A DNA stretch of 40,039 nt from a virus. The stretch covers positions 1 to 40,039 of IMG/VR virus record IMGVR_UViG_3300018012_000002. One strand, written 5' to 3'. Under the pieces are notes generated by a model that was given only the letters and a program-made list of their open reading frames with translations, made no database searches and was not told the DNA's origin. A program made the position numbers and the translations under genes. This document shows, piece by piece, positions 7,132-16,780 of this stretch. Numbering within the stretch: the first letter of the stretch is position 1; every line of letters begins with the position of its first letter.

Positions 7132-9465
7132 CTATTTTCGGAAAGATTCTTTCACTTTTTTCTGAATAGAAGGAGAGAATTCCTTAAATTTTTTCATATC
7201 ATTTTGCTTATAGGCTTCTTTGGCCCTTTCAACATGTACTTTTTGGATGACTTTTCTGGTCATATAATGAGAAAGAGCTCTTATACCTCGTATGTTTTTT
7301 CCGCCATAACCTACTAGTATAGCTGTTAATCCTGATGGCACTTCTATACCTATTTCTTTGCCAAAATCAGTAGCAATTGCCGTTCCAACTCCAATCAAAA
7401 ATTCACGTCCTATTCTAGATTTCCAAAAAAATGGCATCGAATTTTTAAGAGATTCCCATTCTTTTTTTAATTTATCCAAATGATTACTTATTTCTTTTGA
7501 TATTTTTTTATCTGATTTCTTGATGAAATCATCCGCTTTTGGATAGGGTTTTTCTTTAGAAAAGAACTCTTTAGCTTTCTCTTTTTCTTTACTGAATTGT
7601 TCTGCATGTTGAGGATCACTTTTGGCTGCTTCTTCAGCCGCTTCTTCGACTACTTTGGCTTTTCCTTCAGTTGTTTTTGCACTAGATATGCGATCTCTCC
7701 AGATATTTTTTTGAGCCACTTCAGATACTTTTGGCTCAGCTTCGATGGGCTTCAATTTAGAGAGTCTTTCTTGAGCCAATTTACGTTGATTCATTTCGCG
7801 GAGAGCGATTTTATGTCTGTGGATTGCATTTTCTGCTTCGACGTGATCGATCAAGTTTTTTAAAACTTTTCTTTGTTTATCTAGCTGTTGGCGCTGATAA
7901 ATACTTCCCAATGTTCTTGTTTTGGCTAGGTCTTCTATTTGTCTGTTTAAATCGGCTAATCGATCTTTGTAAACCTGTCCATAGGCATCATGAACTTGAG
8001 TGAAATAATCATCAGTACGAGTTGCTGGCAAAGGTTTTTTCTTAGATAAATCTTTTGCCTGCTTAATAAATTCAGGATTGTAATCTTTTTTAGTTAACGG
8101 AAAATCTCCTTTATCGGAAATTTTATCTTCTATATCCAAAACTTTCTTCTGAGCATTGCTTTTCATCGTATCAAATCCAACACGAGATTCCCCCGTTTTG
8201 GCATTATTCAAAGTCTGTCTTAGAAGAAATTCATCTTCCTGGAGGGATTTTTGTGCCGCAGAGATTAAAGGAGCAATGCGAGTTGAAAGTTCTGGATTAA
8301 GTGCAAGTTCGTTTTCGAGAGCTCTGACTCTTGCGATCGATGACTCATATGCTTTTCGCACGTCAGGAAGTTGCTTGGTATAATATTCCATCTTTTGAGC
8401 TTGAGTTTCTAAAGCTTTTGGCCCCAATACTCTGTTGTATCTAGCTGCTCTATCCGCAACGTCATCTGCAATTTCTTGGGCATATTTTGGATATTGTTTA
8501 AGTTGAGATTGAATAATTTTTTGCTGATTTTTAGATTCAAAGAGTCGTTCTTTTGGAGAAAGTCTTGCCATGCGCATTTCAGTAGCAGCGGCAGCTTCTG
8601 GCGCTTCACGAGCAGTTCTTTCTGCAAGAGTTGGAGAAATGGCCTCAGCTGCTCTTTCAGAAGTAGCGGCAGGAATTTCTTTAGGAGAAACAAATGGCAA
8701 CTCTTTTAGTGATTGTAACGATGCTGCTTCTTTGCCTAGTGAAGGTAAAAGACTGATCGCACGTTCAATAGGTATGAATCCAGCTAAGCCTTCTGCAATT
8801 TCTGATTCAGTTTTTCCTTCAGGAGAAAGTTCAGATATTCCAGCTTTCCTTCGAAGGAAATCGCTTAAAGGGGTATGAGTACTTCCTTTTTCAACTCCAA
8901 ACCATTTCTCAGGTAATTTAGATCCTAAAAAAGAACTAGCTCTTTCGATTGGAGAAATGAGTCCGATACCTCCGGCAGCCAAAGCTTTAAGAGGATCTTT
9001 TGCGATGAAAGAAGCTAATCCATAAGGATATTCTTTTTGTGCCCGTTCTTCTTTTGTTAAACGTCCAAGGCCCATTCTCATTTTTTTTGCTTCAGGAGTT
9101 TCTTCAGGCTGTGCTGAAACTTTGCCTCCCATGCCCCCTTCAGAAACTGGAGAATTAAAAATGCGTTGAGCTTCTAAAAACGCCTGATCTTCGCTGAGAT
9201 CAGTATCTCTCATTAATTGAGAAAATATAGGGATAATAGCCTGGATACTTTCGTCATTGTATTTATCTTTTAGAAGTCTTGGCAATACAGAAAAAGCTTT
9301 AGAAGCAGTTCTTTCTCTATCACTTCTCAGTTTCTGTAAAGCTTGTTGATTAGCAAGCATCATTTTTTGGGCTAACTCAGCTCCTTCTCCTACTCCTTTT
9401 ATTGAAGCTTGAGCCAATCTTTGTCCTAAAGTAGGTTGTGGTTGTAAAAACCCTTGAAATGCCAT
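7132..9465 (-). CDS. Large internal virion (ejection-type) protein
   Basis: This 777-residue protein is the largest in the ejection block. The N-terminus is a long helical segment with Gln and Ala (LAQKMMLANQQALQKL). Residues 270-640 are strongly coiled-coil and Lys/Glu-rich. Near residues 695-735 lies a short hydrophobic patch (FLIGVGTAIATDFG and GLTAILVGYGG) followed by a basic tail. There is no lysozyme or transglycosylase motif that I can recognise. Size, coiled-coil content and position after the nozzle genes resemble P22 gp16/gp20-type or T7 gp15/gp16-type injected proteins. The function is inferred from context. Confidence 0.55.
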   Translation of the reverse strand: MAFQGFLQPQPTLGQRLAQASIKGVGEGAELAQKMMLANQQALQKLRSDRERTASKAFSVLPRLLKDKYNDESIQAIIPIFSQLMRDTDLSEDQAFLEAQRIFNSPVSEGGMGGKVSAQPEETPEAKKMRMGLGRLTKEERAQKEYPYGLASFIAKDPLKALAAGGIGLISPIERASSFLGSKLPEKWFGVEKGSTHTPLSDFLRRKAGISELSPEGKTESEIAEGLAGFIPIERAISLLPSLGKEAASLQSLKELPFVSPKEIPAATSERAAEAISPTLAERTAREAPEAAAATEMRMARLSPKERLFESKNQQKIIQSQLKQYPKYAQEIADDVADRAARYNRVLGPKALETQAQKMEYYTKQLPDVRKAYESSIARVRALENELALNPELSTRIAPLISAAQKSLQEDEFLLRQTLNNAKTGESRVGFDTMKSNAQKKVLDIEDKISDKGDFPLTKKDYNPEFIKQAKDLSKKKPLPATRTDDYFTQVHDAYGQVYKDRLADLNRQIEDLAKTRTLGSIYQRQQLDKQRKVLKNLIDHVEAENAIHRHKIALREMNQRKLAQERLSKLKPIEAEPKVSEVAQKNIWRDRISSAKTTEGKAKVVEEAAEEAAKSDPQHAEQFSKEKEKAKEFFSKEKPYPKADDFIKKSDKKISKEISNHLDKLKKEWESLKNSMPFFWKSRIGREFLIGVGTAIATDFGKEIGIEVPSGLTAILVGYGGKNIRGIRALSHYMTRKVIQKVHVERAKEAYKQNDMKKFKEFSPSIQKKVKESFRK

Positions 9466-9474
9466 TTCTATCTC

Positions 9475-10053
9475 CTATAAAAACGCTTGTCCGGCTGCGG
9501 CGCCAACTTTACCACCTATTGCAGCTCCTGTACCACCTCCAAAATAACCTCCGACACCAGCTCCAATAATCGGCAATGAACCTCCTAAAAGACTTCCCCA
9601 TCCGCTTTGCTTTTTGGGTACTAAAAATTGATTAGATAAATCTCTACCTAGCAGAGATGAATAAAGCCTCAAGAGTTGTTGAATGGCACTTTGTTGTAGT
9701 CCTAAGCGTTGGCTTTGGAGCTGTTCAGCCAGGTCAGCAGCGGAACCGGTTAAAGCATTTTGGAAAGATGAGCTCCTTTGCGCTGACATCGCTCCTGGAG
9801 CCAATTGGCTGTACCTAGCTCCTATCCCTCCAAGAGCTTGTCCGTATTGCCTGAGAGCAGGCGCTTCCAGTTGTTCGAAAAACTCTGGAGAGCCTTGGGC
9901 CATTTGAGAGAGACGATTGATGCCGCCAAGAATACCAGGACCTGATGCTCCCATAACTTGAGAGAATAATTGTTGCTGCTGGGGACTTAATCTAGGAGCG
10001 GAGATTTGACGATAGCCAGTGCCAGAAAGGTTAAAACTTGCAGGAGTTGCCAT
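9475..10053 (-). CDS. Small ejection or pilot-like protein with glycine-zipper tail
   Basis: This 192-residue protein has an N-terminal Gln/Ser-rich helical part (LSPQQQQLFSQVMG) and a central helical region. Its C-terminal hydrophobic Gly-rich stretch is at about residues 148-190, with GAGVGGYFGGGTGAAIGG and similar zippers. Glycine-zipper tails of this type occur in phage DNA pilot or ejection proteins and in membrane-inserting peptides. It sits directly upstream of the 777-residue ejection candidate (nine-base gap), so the two are probably co-translated and injected together. Confidence 0.6.
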   Translation of the reverse strand: MATPASFNLSGTGYRQISAPRLSPQQQQLFSQVMGASGPGILGGINRLSQMAQGSPEFFEQLEAPALRQYGQALGGIGARYSQLAPGAMSAQRSSSFQNALTGSAADLAEQLQSQRLGLQQSAIQQLLRLYSSLLGRDLSNQFLVPKKQSGWGSLLGGSLPIIGAGVGGYFGGGTGAAIGGKVGAAAGQAFL

Positions 10054-10089
10054 GAGAACCTCGTTTTCTCAAAGATACAATACGAAAGA

Positions 10090-10437
10090 TTATAGCTCTA
10101 CTATGTCATTAACTATTTGAGTAATTCTTTGGAGGTCGCCATAAGTGATAAAATCTCTTTTTTTCGAAATATCTATTTGTAGTTCATCCTTTACCCGACA
10201 GATAGATAGTTCAGCTTCATTCTGAGACTCGCATTTATGCCTGATGTAATATTCAATCCTTTCGTGTGTTTCTTTGATTTTTTCATGACAGTTTATATAA
10301 GTAAGGTCCAATTTCTTCACCTGGTACTTTCGAGTGATATAAATCGGATCAGTTTCACGAGGATGACAGCAAAACAAGCAGCATTTCCAGTTGCAAGACT
10401 GAGCTGCATCTAGATTGATCGAGACATTTGGGGACAT
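10090..10437 (-). CDS. Cysteine-rich small protein, unknown
   Basis: This 115-residue protein has a cluster of cysteines near the N-terminus (CNWKCCLFCCHPRE), two more Cys in the centre, and a helical C-terminal half. The first cluster could bind a metal. It is preceded by a possible promoter that contains a relative of the repressor operator, which makes it different from the structural genes around it. No family was recognised. Confidence 0.6.
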   Translation of the reverse strand: MSPNVSINLDAAQSCNWKCCLFCCHPRETDPIYITRKYQVKKLDLTYINCHEKIKETHERIEYYIRHKCESQNEAELSICRVKDELQIDISKKRDFITYGDLQRITQIVNDIVEL

Positions 10438-10505
10438 AAGACCTCCTAAGCTCTAAATCCATATTTAAATATCGAGAAATTAAAGAAAAGATTTGATATT
10501 CCTTC

Positions 10506-10520
10506 ATATTAGACAAGTGC
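10506..10520 (-). promoter_or_regulatory. Putative promoter -10 with operator-like sequence
   Basis: Read on the minus strand, GCACTTGTCTAATA overlaps a -10-like TAATAT (10511-10506) upstream of the gene at 10437-10090. It matches 13 of 14 positions of the sequence in the repressor/ERF intergenic region (GCACTTGTGTAATA). The -35 is weak. The site fits repressor control of an otherwise isolated gene. The 10438-10602 gap holds nothing else I can see. Confidence 0.45.
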
Positions 10521-10602
10521 GTAAAATCCTGAAAATATTCAATTTAAGGGGGAAAAGTGGAATTAGAAGAAAAAGAAAATGAATCTTAATTTTTCAAATT
10601 AG

Positions 10603-11097
10603 TTAAGGCTGGCTCAACCATTCAAGAACAACAAATCCCGAACTGATACTTGGTGGAGAGCCACCTCCTGCTGTAATCACAATATTCGCTGATTGAACCA
10701 CGACATTGACCTGGTTAGTCGCTGATACGACATCTACATAAGGAAGAGGATACCAATTCGTTCCATCTGTGAAAGTGCCGTAGATTTTAGTAAAGCCACC
10801 AATTGTCTTGAGATTGATCCCATGCACGATATTGCCAGCAGAAGTAAAGGGATAGACTCTTCTAAGTGTCTGTTGCCTTTGATTGCCTCCTCGGACAAAC
10901 CAATCTTCGCCTGTGATGGCGGGGAGATTAGAAGGAAATGTACCGATCGTTCGCATGTTTACGACGATCGCTACTTCGTTCATCGTCCGTGCAAGCTCAG
11001 TGAATAATTGCTTGTCGTCCGTGAAATGCCAATGCATCCTTAGGTATGGATCGACGTTGACGAGGCTGGTGCTACCTGCATTGACCGGGGATGACAT
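10603..11097 (-). CDS. Structural protein, unknown (head-tail region)
   Basis: This 164-residue protein contains NVDPYLRMHWHFTDDKQLF and a C-terminal beta-rich part with QVNVVVQSANIVITAG and FVVLEWLSQP. No family was recognised. Its ATG overlaps the stop of the large nozzle-like gene at 11097, so it is likely co-translated with it and part of the same tail structure. Confidence 0.6.
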   Translation of the reverse strand: MSSPVNAGSTSLVNVDPYLRMHWHFTDDKQLFTELARTMNEVAIVVNMRTIGTFPSNLPAITGEDWFVRGGNQRQQTLRRVYPFTSAGNIVHGINLKTIGGFTKIYGTFTDGTNWYPLPYVDVVSATNQVNVVVQSANIVITAGGGSPPSISSGFVVLEWLSQP

Positions 11098-14000
11098 TAG
11101 GCTAGATATCCTCCAGGCTTTACATCGAGGGTCATGGCGTGGAGTTCTAACTCTACGAATTGATTGCTGAAGGAAGGATCGAGCATCTGATCATCAGATA
11201 TGGTAAATCCAACTTGCACTGTATCGCCAATGAGACTTGTGTTCATGCGATGCCAGATCTGGGCCTGGTTATTAGAGCTTGTGCCGTTGCTGCTGACTTG
11301 GTTGAGCTGTTGGAGATTGACGTTTGCGGGGGTGAGTCCTAGATTTGTCGACTCGGGACAAGTGTAGAGCGTCTGGCTATAAATGATCGCATTGTTCATC
11401 GAAGGATCGTTATAGGCAGTAGAAGGATCAGTTGACAGGTAGATGTTGATGGTAATCTGACCATTGGCAGTACGGGTAAGGAGATACATCTGAGGACCCA
11501 AGATCGTCTTACGGGATGTTCCCCAGGAGACGGGAAATTGCTTGGTCTGGATGAACGGGACGTAAGCTCTGGTCATCGTTCCTCCTCCTAGATAGCTACC
11601 TCCATCTATGACTGGATAGGTGGTAAATGTATTGGCATCGAGGACAGAAACTCGAAAGATTCTTCCGTTGATATCTACGCCGCCTGAAGTGACAGGGCCA
11701 ATGACATCTTCGAATACAACGTAGTTTGGGGCGTTGGAATAAGGATCATTGAAATTGAGGCAATGATTGGGAGAAGTAACGACACCTGTAGAAGTATTGA
11801 TGTTTGAAATGAAAAGAGAGGAGCCTTCTCCAGTGTCATTTGTTCGGATGAGCAAAAAGCCTTGCTGATTGCCTCCTACTAGCTCTGCATTGCCAACGGT
11901 AGGGATACTTGCGCTCCAAGTATCGGTCTCTTCTTCCCACATCTTTTTTTTGGTTGCCCAGGTATCTCCGGTTTCGGGATAAAATAGGCCGTAACTGGTG
12001 TAACATTCGTTATGGATAGCCCAAGAATTATCGCGATAATTGTACATGAGCGTCTGGTTGGGAAACTTCCACAGTACTGAGTTGCTGGGATAAGTAATGT
12101 AAACCCATTCGTTGAGGAAGTCTCGGCCCGCGCATACTCTTTGATAGCCATTATTCATGAAGTTGATCTTGAAGACCTGATCAGGGATATCCAAATCGAC
12201 TCTTTGAGAGGCCACTTGAGTAGTTAGACAAATGCCGAAATTGCCTGTGGTAAAGGAGCCTTTATCGAACGTGATTGCCGAAAAGGTAGAGCTAGCTCCT
12301 AATTCTGTGTTGATGCGATAGAAGAGGAAAGGAATGAGATTGTTACCGGTGTAAATGAGACGTGTAAAGGCTTTGGTATAGCCCATGATGAGGACGTCTT
12401 CGTTGGGAACTAATGTAGTAATCGGTTGGGCAACGCCTGAGGAAATGTATCCTCCAAAGCCAGTGACATCCTCCCAGGCGACCATTGGATAGGCACTTTG
12501 GTTCAGGGGCACAAGCAATGGATAATAGGTTTTTACAAAGGAATAAGGAGCGGTGCTATTGTCGAATGATGCTGTGTAATAGGGAGTGCCATTTGCGCAA
12601 AAGATTACTGTGTCTTGTAACCAGATTTGTTCAGTAGGTGCGCCTAAACCAGATCCTTGTATCCAGGGGCCTATAAAAAGAAGAAAATCCCTGAAGGGAT
12701 AGATCATGGTTGCTCCCACCAAGTAATATTGGCCGCTAGGAGCGCCTCCTACTGAGAATGATCCTTGTGATAGTGGAGGAGCGTAGTTCACCCAACCGAA
12801 AGGTAGAGCTGGGGGATATGTACCTCCTCCTGTAGGATCGCCGTCGTACCAACGGATGCCGTCTCCTGGATTGGAGGGAGAGAAGTTGGTTAGGTACTGA
12901 ACCATGCCGGGAGATACACCTCCTGACATATTTGCATTGGGAAAAGTAGCGGTGAAAGTAGTAGTGCCAACTCCTTGTACGGGATTGGCATCAATATATC
13001 CAGTTTGTTGATCAACGGTTTGATTGCCGGTTTCGTTGACAAAGACCCAATCTCCCTTCACTAGATTCAAATTCGTGGGCACTTCGATTGTCAATTGAGT
13101 AGATGAGCTTATGGAAATTGTATTCATCAATTGAAACTGCATTCCAGGCTTGCCGTTTGTAGCCCACATTGCTCCAGAAAAGTTAATTGTCCAGAATTGC
13201 TGATAATCTGCGCCTGACCAGGTTATTGGGGTCCATACAGTTTTAGAAACGGGAGTTGTTGGATTCTTGAAGAAACTGACGTCATAGATGAGATATTCTG
13301 CGTTTGCTCCTAGAGTATTAGCAATTTCGTAGGAATAGACTGTATCGAATGCAATCGTGCGAGCAGGAACCAATTGTAGATCCGGTTGCACTTGAGCCGT
13401 TCTGACTCCCATAACTGGAAGGTCAGGATAATAATTGAACATGGCGGTTACTGTGTCCGAGCCAGCTCCTGTGATGGTAAAAGATCCTGTGGAATAATCG
13501 ATTGTTCCGGCTAATGAGAAATACGATGCAATTCCTCCAGCTATGTATGGATTAAAAGATGTAGAATCAACTGATAATGTGATTGAAGCGGCGTTATCAG
13601 ATACGATACTATAAGTATTGCCATTGAGTTGAGTCATTCCATTTACACCGGTCACATATACAGATCCAGTTGCAGGGAAATTGTTGGAAGCAGTTAAGAC
13701 ACAATTTACAGCTTGGGTTGCATTCGTGATGATGGCGGTATTTGAATAAGATGCTACGCCACCACTTGTGTAGGGAGTAAATCCGGTAGAATCTACGTTG
13801 ATCGTGATACTTGAAGATGTCCTGGAAATGATGGCATATTTATTTCCATTGAGTTCAGTCATTCCCTGAACACCAGAAATGAACACCATTCCGGTAGAGG
13901 GAAAATTATTTGCAGAGGTTAGTACACAGGGATTGGCTTGAGTTGCGCCAGTAATTGTAGCTGTTACATTATAAAGGTTACCATCTGCATTGGGATCGGT

Positions 14001-14306
14001 GTATATAAATCCACTGACTGTATCGGTGATAGTGATGCTTCCGGGAACTAGAGTAGCCCCTGCTTGAGGAATGGAAAATCCTGTGAGGAGATTTCCAGTT
14101 CCACTTACGAGAGTGATTGTAGTTGCTCCGGAGTTAAAAAATCGGTTCAGTCTACCGAGAAGTTTGGTGCCGCGCTTTCTTCTGATTCTTCCGCGCCATT
14201 GGTAAGCGTTGACTAAATTAGGAAAGGAATCGTTATCGATAATGAATGGCTCTCTATCTTGGCGGAGGCCCTTGTTGACTGGTCCGACGATGATTTGTTC
14301 AGCCAT
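11097..14306 (-). CDS. Large tail nozzle or stabilisation-type protein
   Basis: This protein has 1069 residues from the ATG at 14306, chosen over the upstream in-frame start because MAEQIIVGPVNKGLRQDREP reads like the N-terminus of such proteins. Residues 25-60 contain NDSFPNLVNAYQWRGRIRRKRG, a pattern common to large beta-rich tail proteins of podoviruses. Residues 115-260 hold two tandem repeats of about 75 residues (VQGMTELNGNKY and VNGMTQLNGNTY). The remainder is beta-rich with many aromatic residues. The proposed role is the tail tube or nozzle through which DNA leaves. This rests on size, composition and position. Confidence 0.6.
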   Translation of the reverse strand: MAEQIIVGPVNKGLRQDREPFIIDNDSFPNLVNAYQWRGRIRRKRGTKLLGRLNRFFNSGATTITLVSGTGNLLTGFSIPQAGATLVPGSITITDTVSGFIYTDPNADGNLYNVTATITGATQANPCVLTSANNFPSTGMVFISGVQGMTELNGNKYAIISRTSSSITINVDSTGFTPYTSGGVASYSNTAIITNATQAVNCVLTASNNFPATGSVYVTGVNGMTQLNGNTYSIVSDNAASITLSVDSTSFNPYIAGGIASYFSLAGTIDYSTGSFTITGAGSDTVTAMFNYYPDLPVMGVRTAQVQPDLQLVPARTIAFDTVYSYEIANTLGANAEYLIYDVSFFKNPTTPVSKTVWTPITWSGADYQQFWTINFSGAMWATNGKPGMQFQLMNTISISSSTQLTIEVPTNLNLVKGDWVFVNETGNQTVDQQTGYIDANPVQGVGTTTFTATFPNANMSGGVSPGMVQYLTNFSPSNPGDGIRWYDGDPTGGGTYPPALPFGWVNYAPPLSQGSFSVGGAPSGQYYLVGATMIYPFRDFLLFIGPWIQGSGLGAPTEQIWLQDTVIFCANGTPYYTASFDNSTAPYSFVKTYYPLLVPLNQSAYPMVAWEDVTGFGGYISSGVAQPITTLVPNEDVLIMGYTKAFTRLIYTGNNLIPFLFYRINTELGASSTFSAITFDKGSFTTGNFGICLTTQVASQRVDLDIPDQVFKINFMNNGYQRVCAGRDFLNEWVYITYPSNSVLWKFPNQTLMYNYRDNSWAIHNECYTSYGLFYPETGDTWATKKKMWEEETDTWSASIPTVGNAELVGGNQQGFLLIRTNDTGEGSSLFISNINTSTGVVTSPNHCLNFNDPYSNAPNYVVFEDVIGPVTSGGVDINGRIFRVSVLDANTFTTYPVIDGGSYLGGGTMTRAYVPFIQTKQFPVSWGTSRKTILGPQMYLLTRTANGQITINIYLSTDPSTAYNDPSMNNAIIYSQTLYTCPESTNLGLTPANVNLQQLNQVSSNGTSSNNQAQIWHRMNTSLIGDTVQVGFTISDDQMLDPSFSNQFVELELHAMTLDVKPGGYLA

Positions 14307-14310
14307 GTTC

Positions 14311-14934
14311 CTAGAATTGAAAAATAACAAATGAAATAGAATTAACTGGAGCTACAACATTATTAGCTACGTTTACAGTTTTAAGATTGAATTGTGTAGC
14401 AGATAAAATGGTGTAGTTCATCACAATTTGATCTGTTGATGAGCCGCTTGATGCTAAACTACAATTTGCTATAACGGCGTAGCCCGTTCCTGTAGTGGCA
14501 TTTGGTTTGAGAGTAACGGTCGAGGTCCAGTTGGCGGATGTGGTGGCAATGGAGGCGACATTGTAGCTATTGTAAATTGTAGGGCTACCATTGACATTAC
14601 CTGCAAAGTTTGCGAAAGCTGCGACGGCACTGAGAGGAAAAGAGAGATTCGAATTTGTTAAAATGAGCTGGGCTGCTACAGAATCCGCTACTCCGGGGAC
14701 TGAAGAAATGACCGAAGCTAGACCGCTTTGTGTTCCTTGAGAGGTTGTTAGAGGAAGAGTAATTTGTTTGTGATAACCATCATCTCCTGATGCCATTCCT
14801 GCGCTTTCGAAAGTGTAATGGTCTACATCTAAGATGCCGTCTGTACTTTTGAAGTTTTGGAGAAGTTGAGGTTGCGATTGAGCGATGACATCCGTCGCTT
14901 GAGGAATGTTTTCATAAAAGGTAAATGCTGGCAT
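14311..14934 (-). CDS. Structural protein, unknown
   Basis: This 207-residue protein starts MPAFTFYENIPQATDV. It is rich in Ser/Thr/Asn and short beta strands, with no cysteine cluster or membrane segment. Its stop lies four bases before the start of the nozzle-like gene. Composition resembles small tail proteins. No family was recognised. Confidence 0.6.
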   Translation of the reverse strand: MPAFTFYENIPQATDVIAQSQPQLLQNFKSTDGILDVDHYTFESAGMASGDDGYHKQITLPLTTSQGTQSGLASVISSVPGVADSVAAQLILTNSNLSFPLSAVAAFANFAGNVNGSPTIYNSYNVASIATTSANWTSTVTLKPNATTGTGYAVIANCSLASSGSSTDQIVMNYTILSATQFNLKTVNVANNVVAPVNSISFVIFQF

Positions 14935-15047
14935 TATGATTCTCCTAACCCGCTAAAATAATCTTTGAAATCGTGACACATCTTTTTTTTAACGATATTC
15001 TTTTGAAAATTTGTTCGCGAGAGATTTGCTTTTAATTTTTCACTCAT
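14934..15047 (-). CDS. Very short basic protein
   Basis: A 37-residue frame from an ATG at 15047 (MSEKLKANLSRTNF) has AGGATCC just upstream and a stop touching the next gene. A longer in-frame version would run into the divergent promoter region. It is basic and helical, with one Cys and one His. Function unknown. Confidence 0.4.
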   Translation of the reverse strand: MSEKLKANLSRTNFQKNIVKKKMCHDFKDYFSGLGES

Positions 15048-15086
15048 GTTAGGATCCTGGCTACGTTTTGAGAAAAAGGAGAAAAA

Positions 15087-15371
15087 ATGACAACTGCAAC
15101 GCAACTTCAAAACAACGCTACACAACTTCAAAATATTTCTTCATATTGCTACAACTCTCTTCCAGAACTAAATTTTAAACAAGCAGCAAGGAATCTTTCA
15201 TCAATCATGGTTCCAATGGTTACTCTGGCTGCTTTAGCATCTATCCCAACAGTCGAAGGATGGTTTGGATCAGATGGCCAAATTATGAATGAATGCATGC
15301 TTTCGTGCGATAGAATGGCCGCGGATGCACAAAAGTTACTCTGTTATACAATGTGCTGGGTATTCAGCTGA
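15087..15371 (+). CDS. Small Cys-containing membrane protein
   Basis: This 94-residue protein has a Gln/Asn-rich N-terminus, a hydrophobic segment at about residues 37-54 (LSSIMVPMVTLAALASIP), and a C-terminal part with four spaced Cys (CMLSCDRM, LCYTMCW). AAAAAGGAG precedes the ATG. Its TGA overlaps the next ATG, so the two genes form a coupled pair on the strand opposite to the structural block. It could be membrane-active (lysis or superinfection), but no family was recognised. Confidence 0.6.
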   Translation: MTTATQLQNNATQLQNISSYCYNSLPELNFKQAARNLSSIMVPMVTLAALASIPTVEGWFGSDGQIMNECMLSCDRMAADAQKLLCYTMCWVFS

Positions 15372-15589
15372 TGAAAGAATTTTTTTTAAGTCCTTTTGGA
15401 TTTGTATTAAGTCTGTTCGTTAAGTCGATCATTATCTCCGCATGTATGTGCGGAGGTATGGATATGCTTCAAATTGTGAAAGAAAAAAAGTTCTCAAACT
15501 TTAGAGGTATTTTTGGCTTTTTCTTGATCATTTTAGGGATAAAAATATTTCTTACACTTTTACAGAGCCAATTTTGCACAAAGTATTAA
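15371..15589 (+). CDS. Small two-pass membrane protein
   Basis: This 72-residue protein starts at the ATG overlapping the previous stop. Two hydrophobic stretches, about residues 7-27 (PFGFVLSLFVKSIIISACM) and 46-66 (GIFGFFLIILGIKIFL), are separated by a short charged loop. Size and topology match many class II holins. No endolysin lies next to it, so holin is only a possibility. Its end overlaps the convergent structural gene by four bases. Confidence 0.55.
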   Translation: MKEFFLSPFGFVLSLFVKSIIISACMCGGMDMLQIVKEKKFSNFRGIFGFFLIILGIKIFLTLLQSQFCTKY

Positions 15590-16773
15590 GTTGCGCCCTG
15601 ACCAACTCCATTTAGATTGCTTTGAGGTCCTTGTAGATCGGAAAAGATAGTTCCGGTGCGCTGGCTGGTGAAGATTCGTTGCGATCTCTTCCATACAAGC
15701 CTCTCTTGTTCTATGAAAAGTGGTTCATAGGCGTTAAATTGGTCCCAATCCCCTACATCGCTAAGGATCTTTCTTGCAGCTCCCCTAGCGATATATTCGC
15801 TCATGTAGCCAAAGGGAAGTGATTCGGATGTCGCTAAAAATGCTGCTGGAGAAAGGTATGCATCCACCTCAATAAGGTAAGGGATATCTGGGGGGGGCCG
15901 TATTGTAAGAACGTTATTATACTGAAGAATGGCTCGCGGGATGCCTTGCTGAAAATAATAGCTCTGCACTTGAATAGGAGTGTTTGGAACTGGGTCAGAA
16001 GGGAGAGTAACGTTAATAATCCCCGATTCATAATTCACCGTGTTCGAAGTGATGCTATAACCACCTGACAAAGGAGAATAACCGAAAGGACTCGGATTGA
16101 AACCGCCCGGATTGCTGTACTCGATCAATAATCCGTATAACTGACCATTTGTATTGCCTGATAGAAAGATTCCTGTGTCCGCAATTGTTGTTGTGCTTCC
16201 ATTAAGATTTTGGTAAGTAATATAAACCCCAGGATAAAAACTACTATAGGGAATGTTACTAGGAATAGATGTTCCAAAGATCGGGTCATTAAGAATGCCT
16301 CCATTAGCTGCTGCGATAATACCAGTCATATCCAAATGACCTGGAATAGCTGGGAAAAAGGGAACGGTTAATTGATAGGGCCCTACAGTTCCATTACTTG
16401 AACCGGCATTGGGCAAAGATTGTAAATAGTTCGGCCAGATCTTCCAAAAAGCATCTCTTTGGATGTACATAGGAATCTGAATGCCGTTGACATAGCTCGT
16501 GCCAGTAAAGCCCTGATATACGGGATAATAGCTAATGGGCTGATTCCCTGGCTCTGTTTGGATGGAGTAGACAGGCATATTGTAGTCACTGATTAACTCC
16601 ATCGTTTGAAATTGCCATTTCGTTTTGAAGTCAAAAAGCTGGACTCTCGCGTCCATGTCTTGAGTCCAAAAGCGATTGATGTAATCGATGATGAGATTGT
16701 CGTTAAGACTCGTGTTGGAAGGAGTCTTTACAATGCGACGGATATATGTGATGACATCGCTTAAAAGGTTCGT
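15586..16773 (-). CDS. Head-tail connector-like structural protein, probable ACG start
   Basis: The first ordinary start codon in frame is the ATG at 16656, but the preceding 39 codons are clearly coding (LLSDVITYIRRIVKTPSN, then IIDYINRFW). They read like the helical N-terminus of podovirus connector or adaptor proteins. The frame closes with a TGA immediately before them. The only codon with a suitable ribosome site is ACG at 16773, four bases after AGGTG, giving 395 residues. The rest is beta-rich, with a helical C-terminus (YIARGAARKILSDVGDWDQF). A hidden 5' exon was considered, but no group I core is visible upstream. Confidence 0.6.
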   Translation of the reverse strand, partial: TNLLSDVITYIRRIVKTPSNTSLNDNLIIDYINRFWTQDMDARVQLFDFKTKWQFQTMELISDYNMPVYSIQTEPGNQPISYYPVYQGFTGTSYVNGIQIPMYIQRDAFWKIWPNYLQSLPNAGSSNGTVGPYQLTVPFFPAIPGHLDMTGIIAAANGGILNDPIFGTSIPSNIPYSSFYPGVYITYQNLNGSTTTIADTGIFLSGNTNGQLYGLLIEYSNPGGFNPSPFGYSPLSGGYSITSNTVNYESGIINVTLPSDPVPNTPIQVQSYYFQQGIPRAILQYNNVLTIRPPPDIPYLIEVDAYLSPAAFLATSESLPFGYMSEYIARGAARKILSDVGDWDQFNAYEPLFIEQERLVWKRSQRIFTSQRTGTIFSDLQGPQSNLNGVGQGAT

Positions 16774-16780
16774 AAATCAC

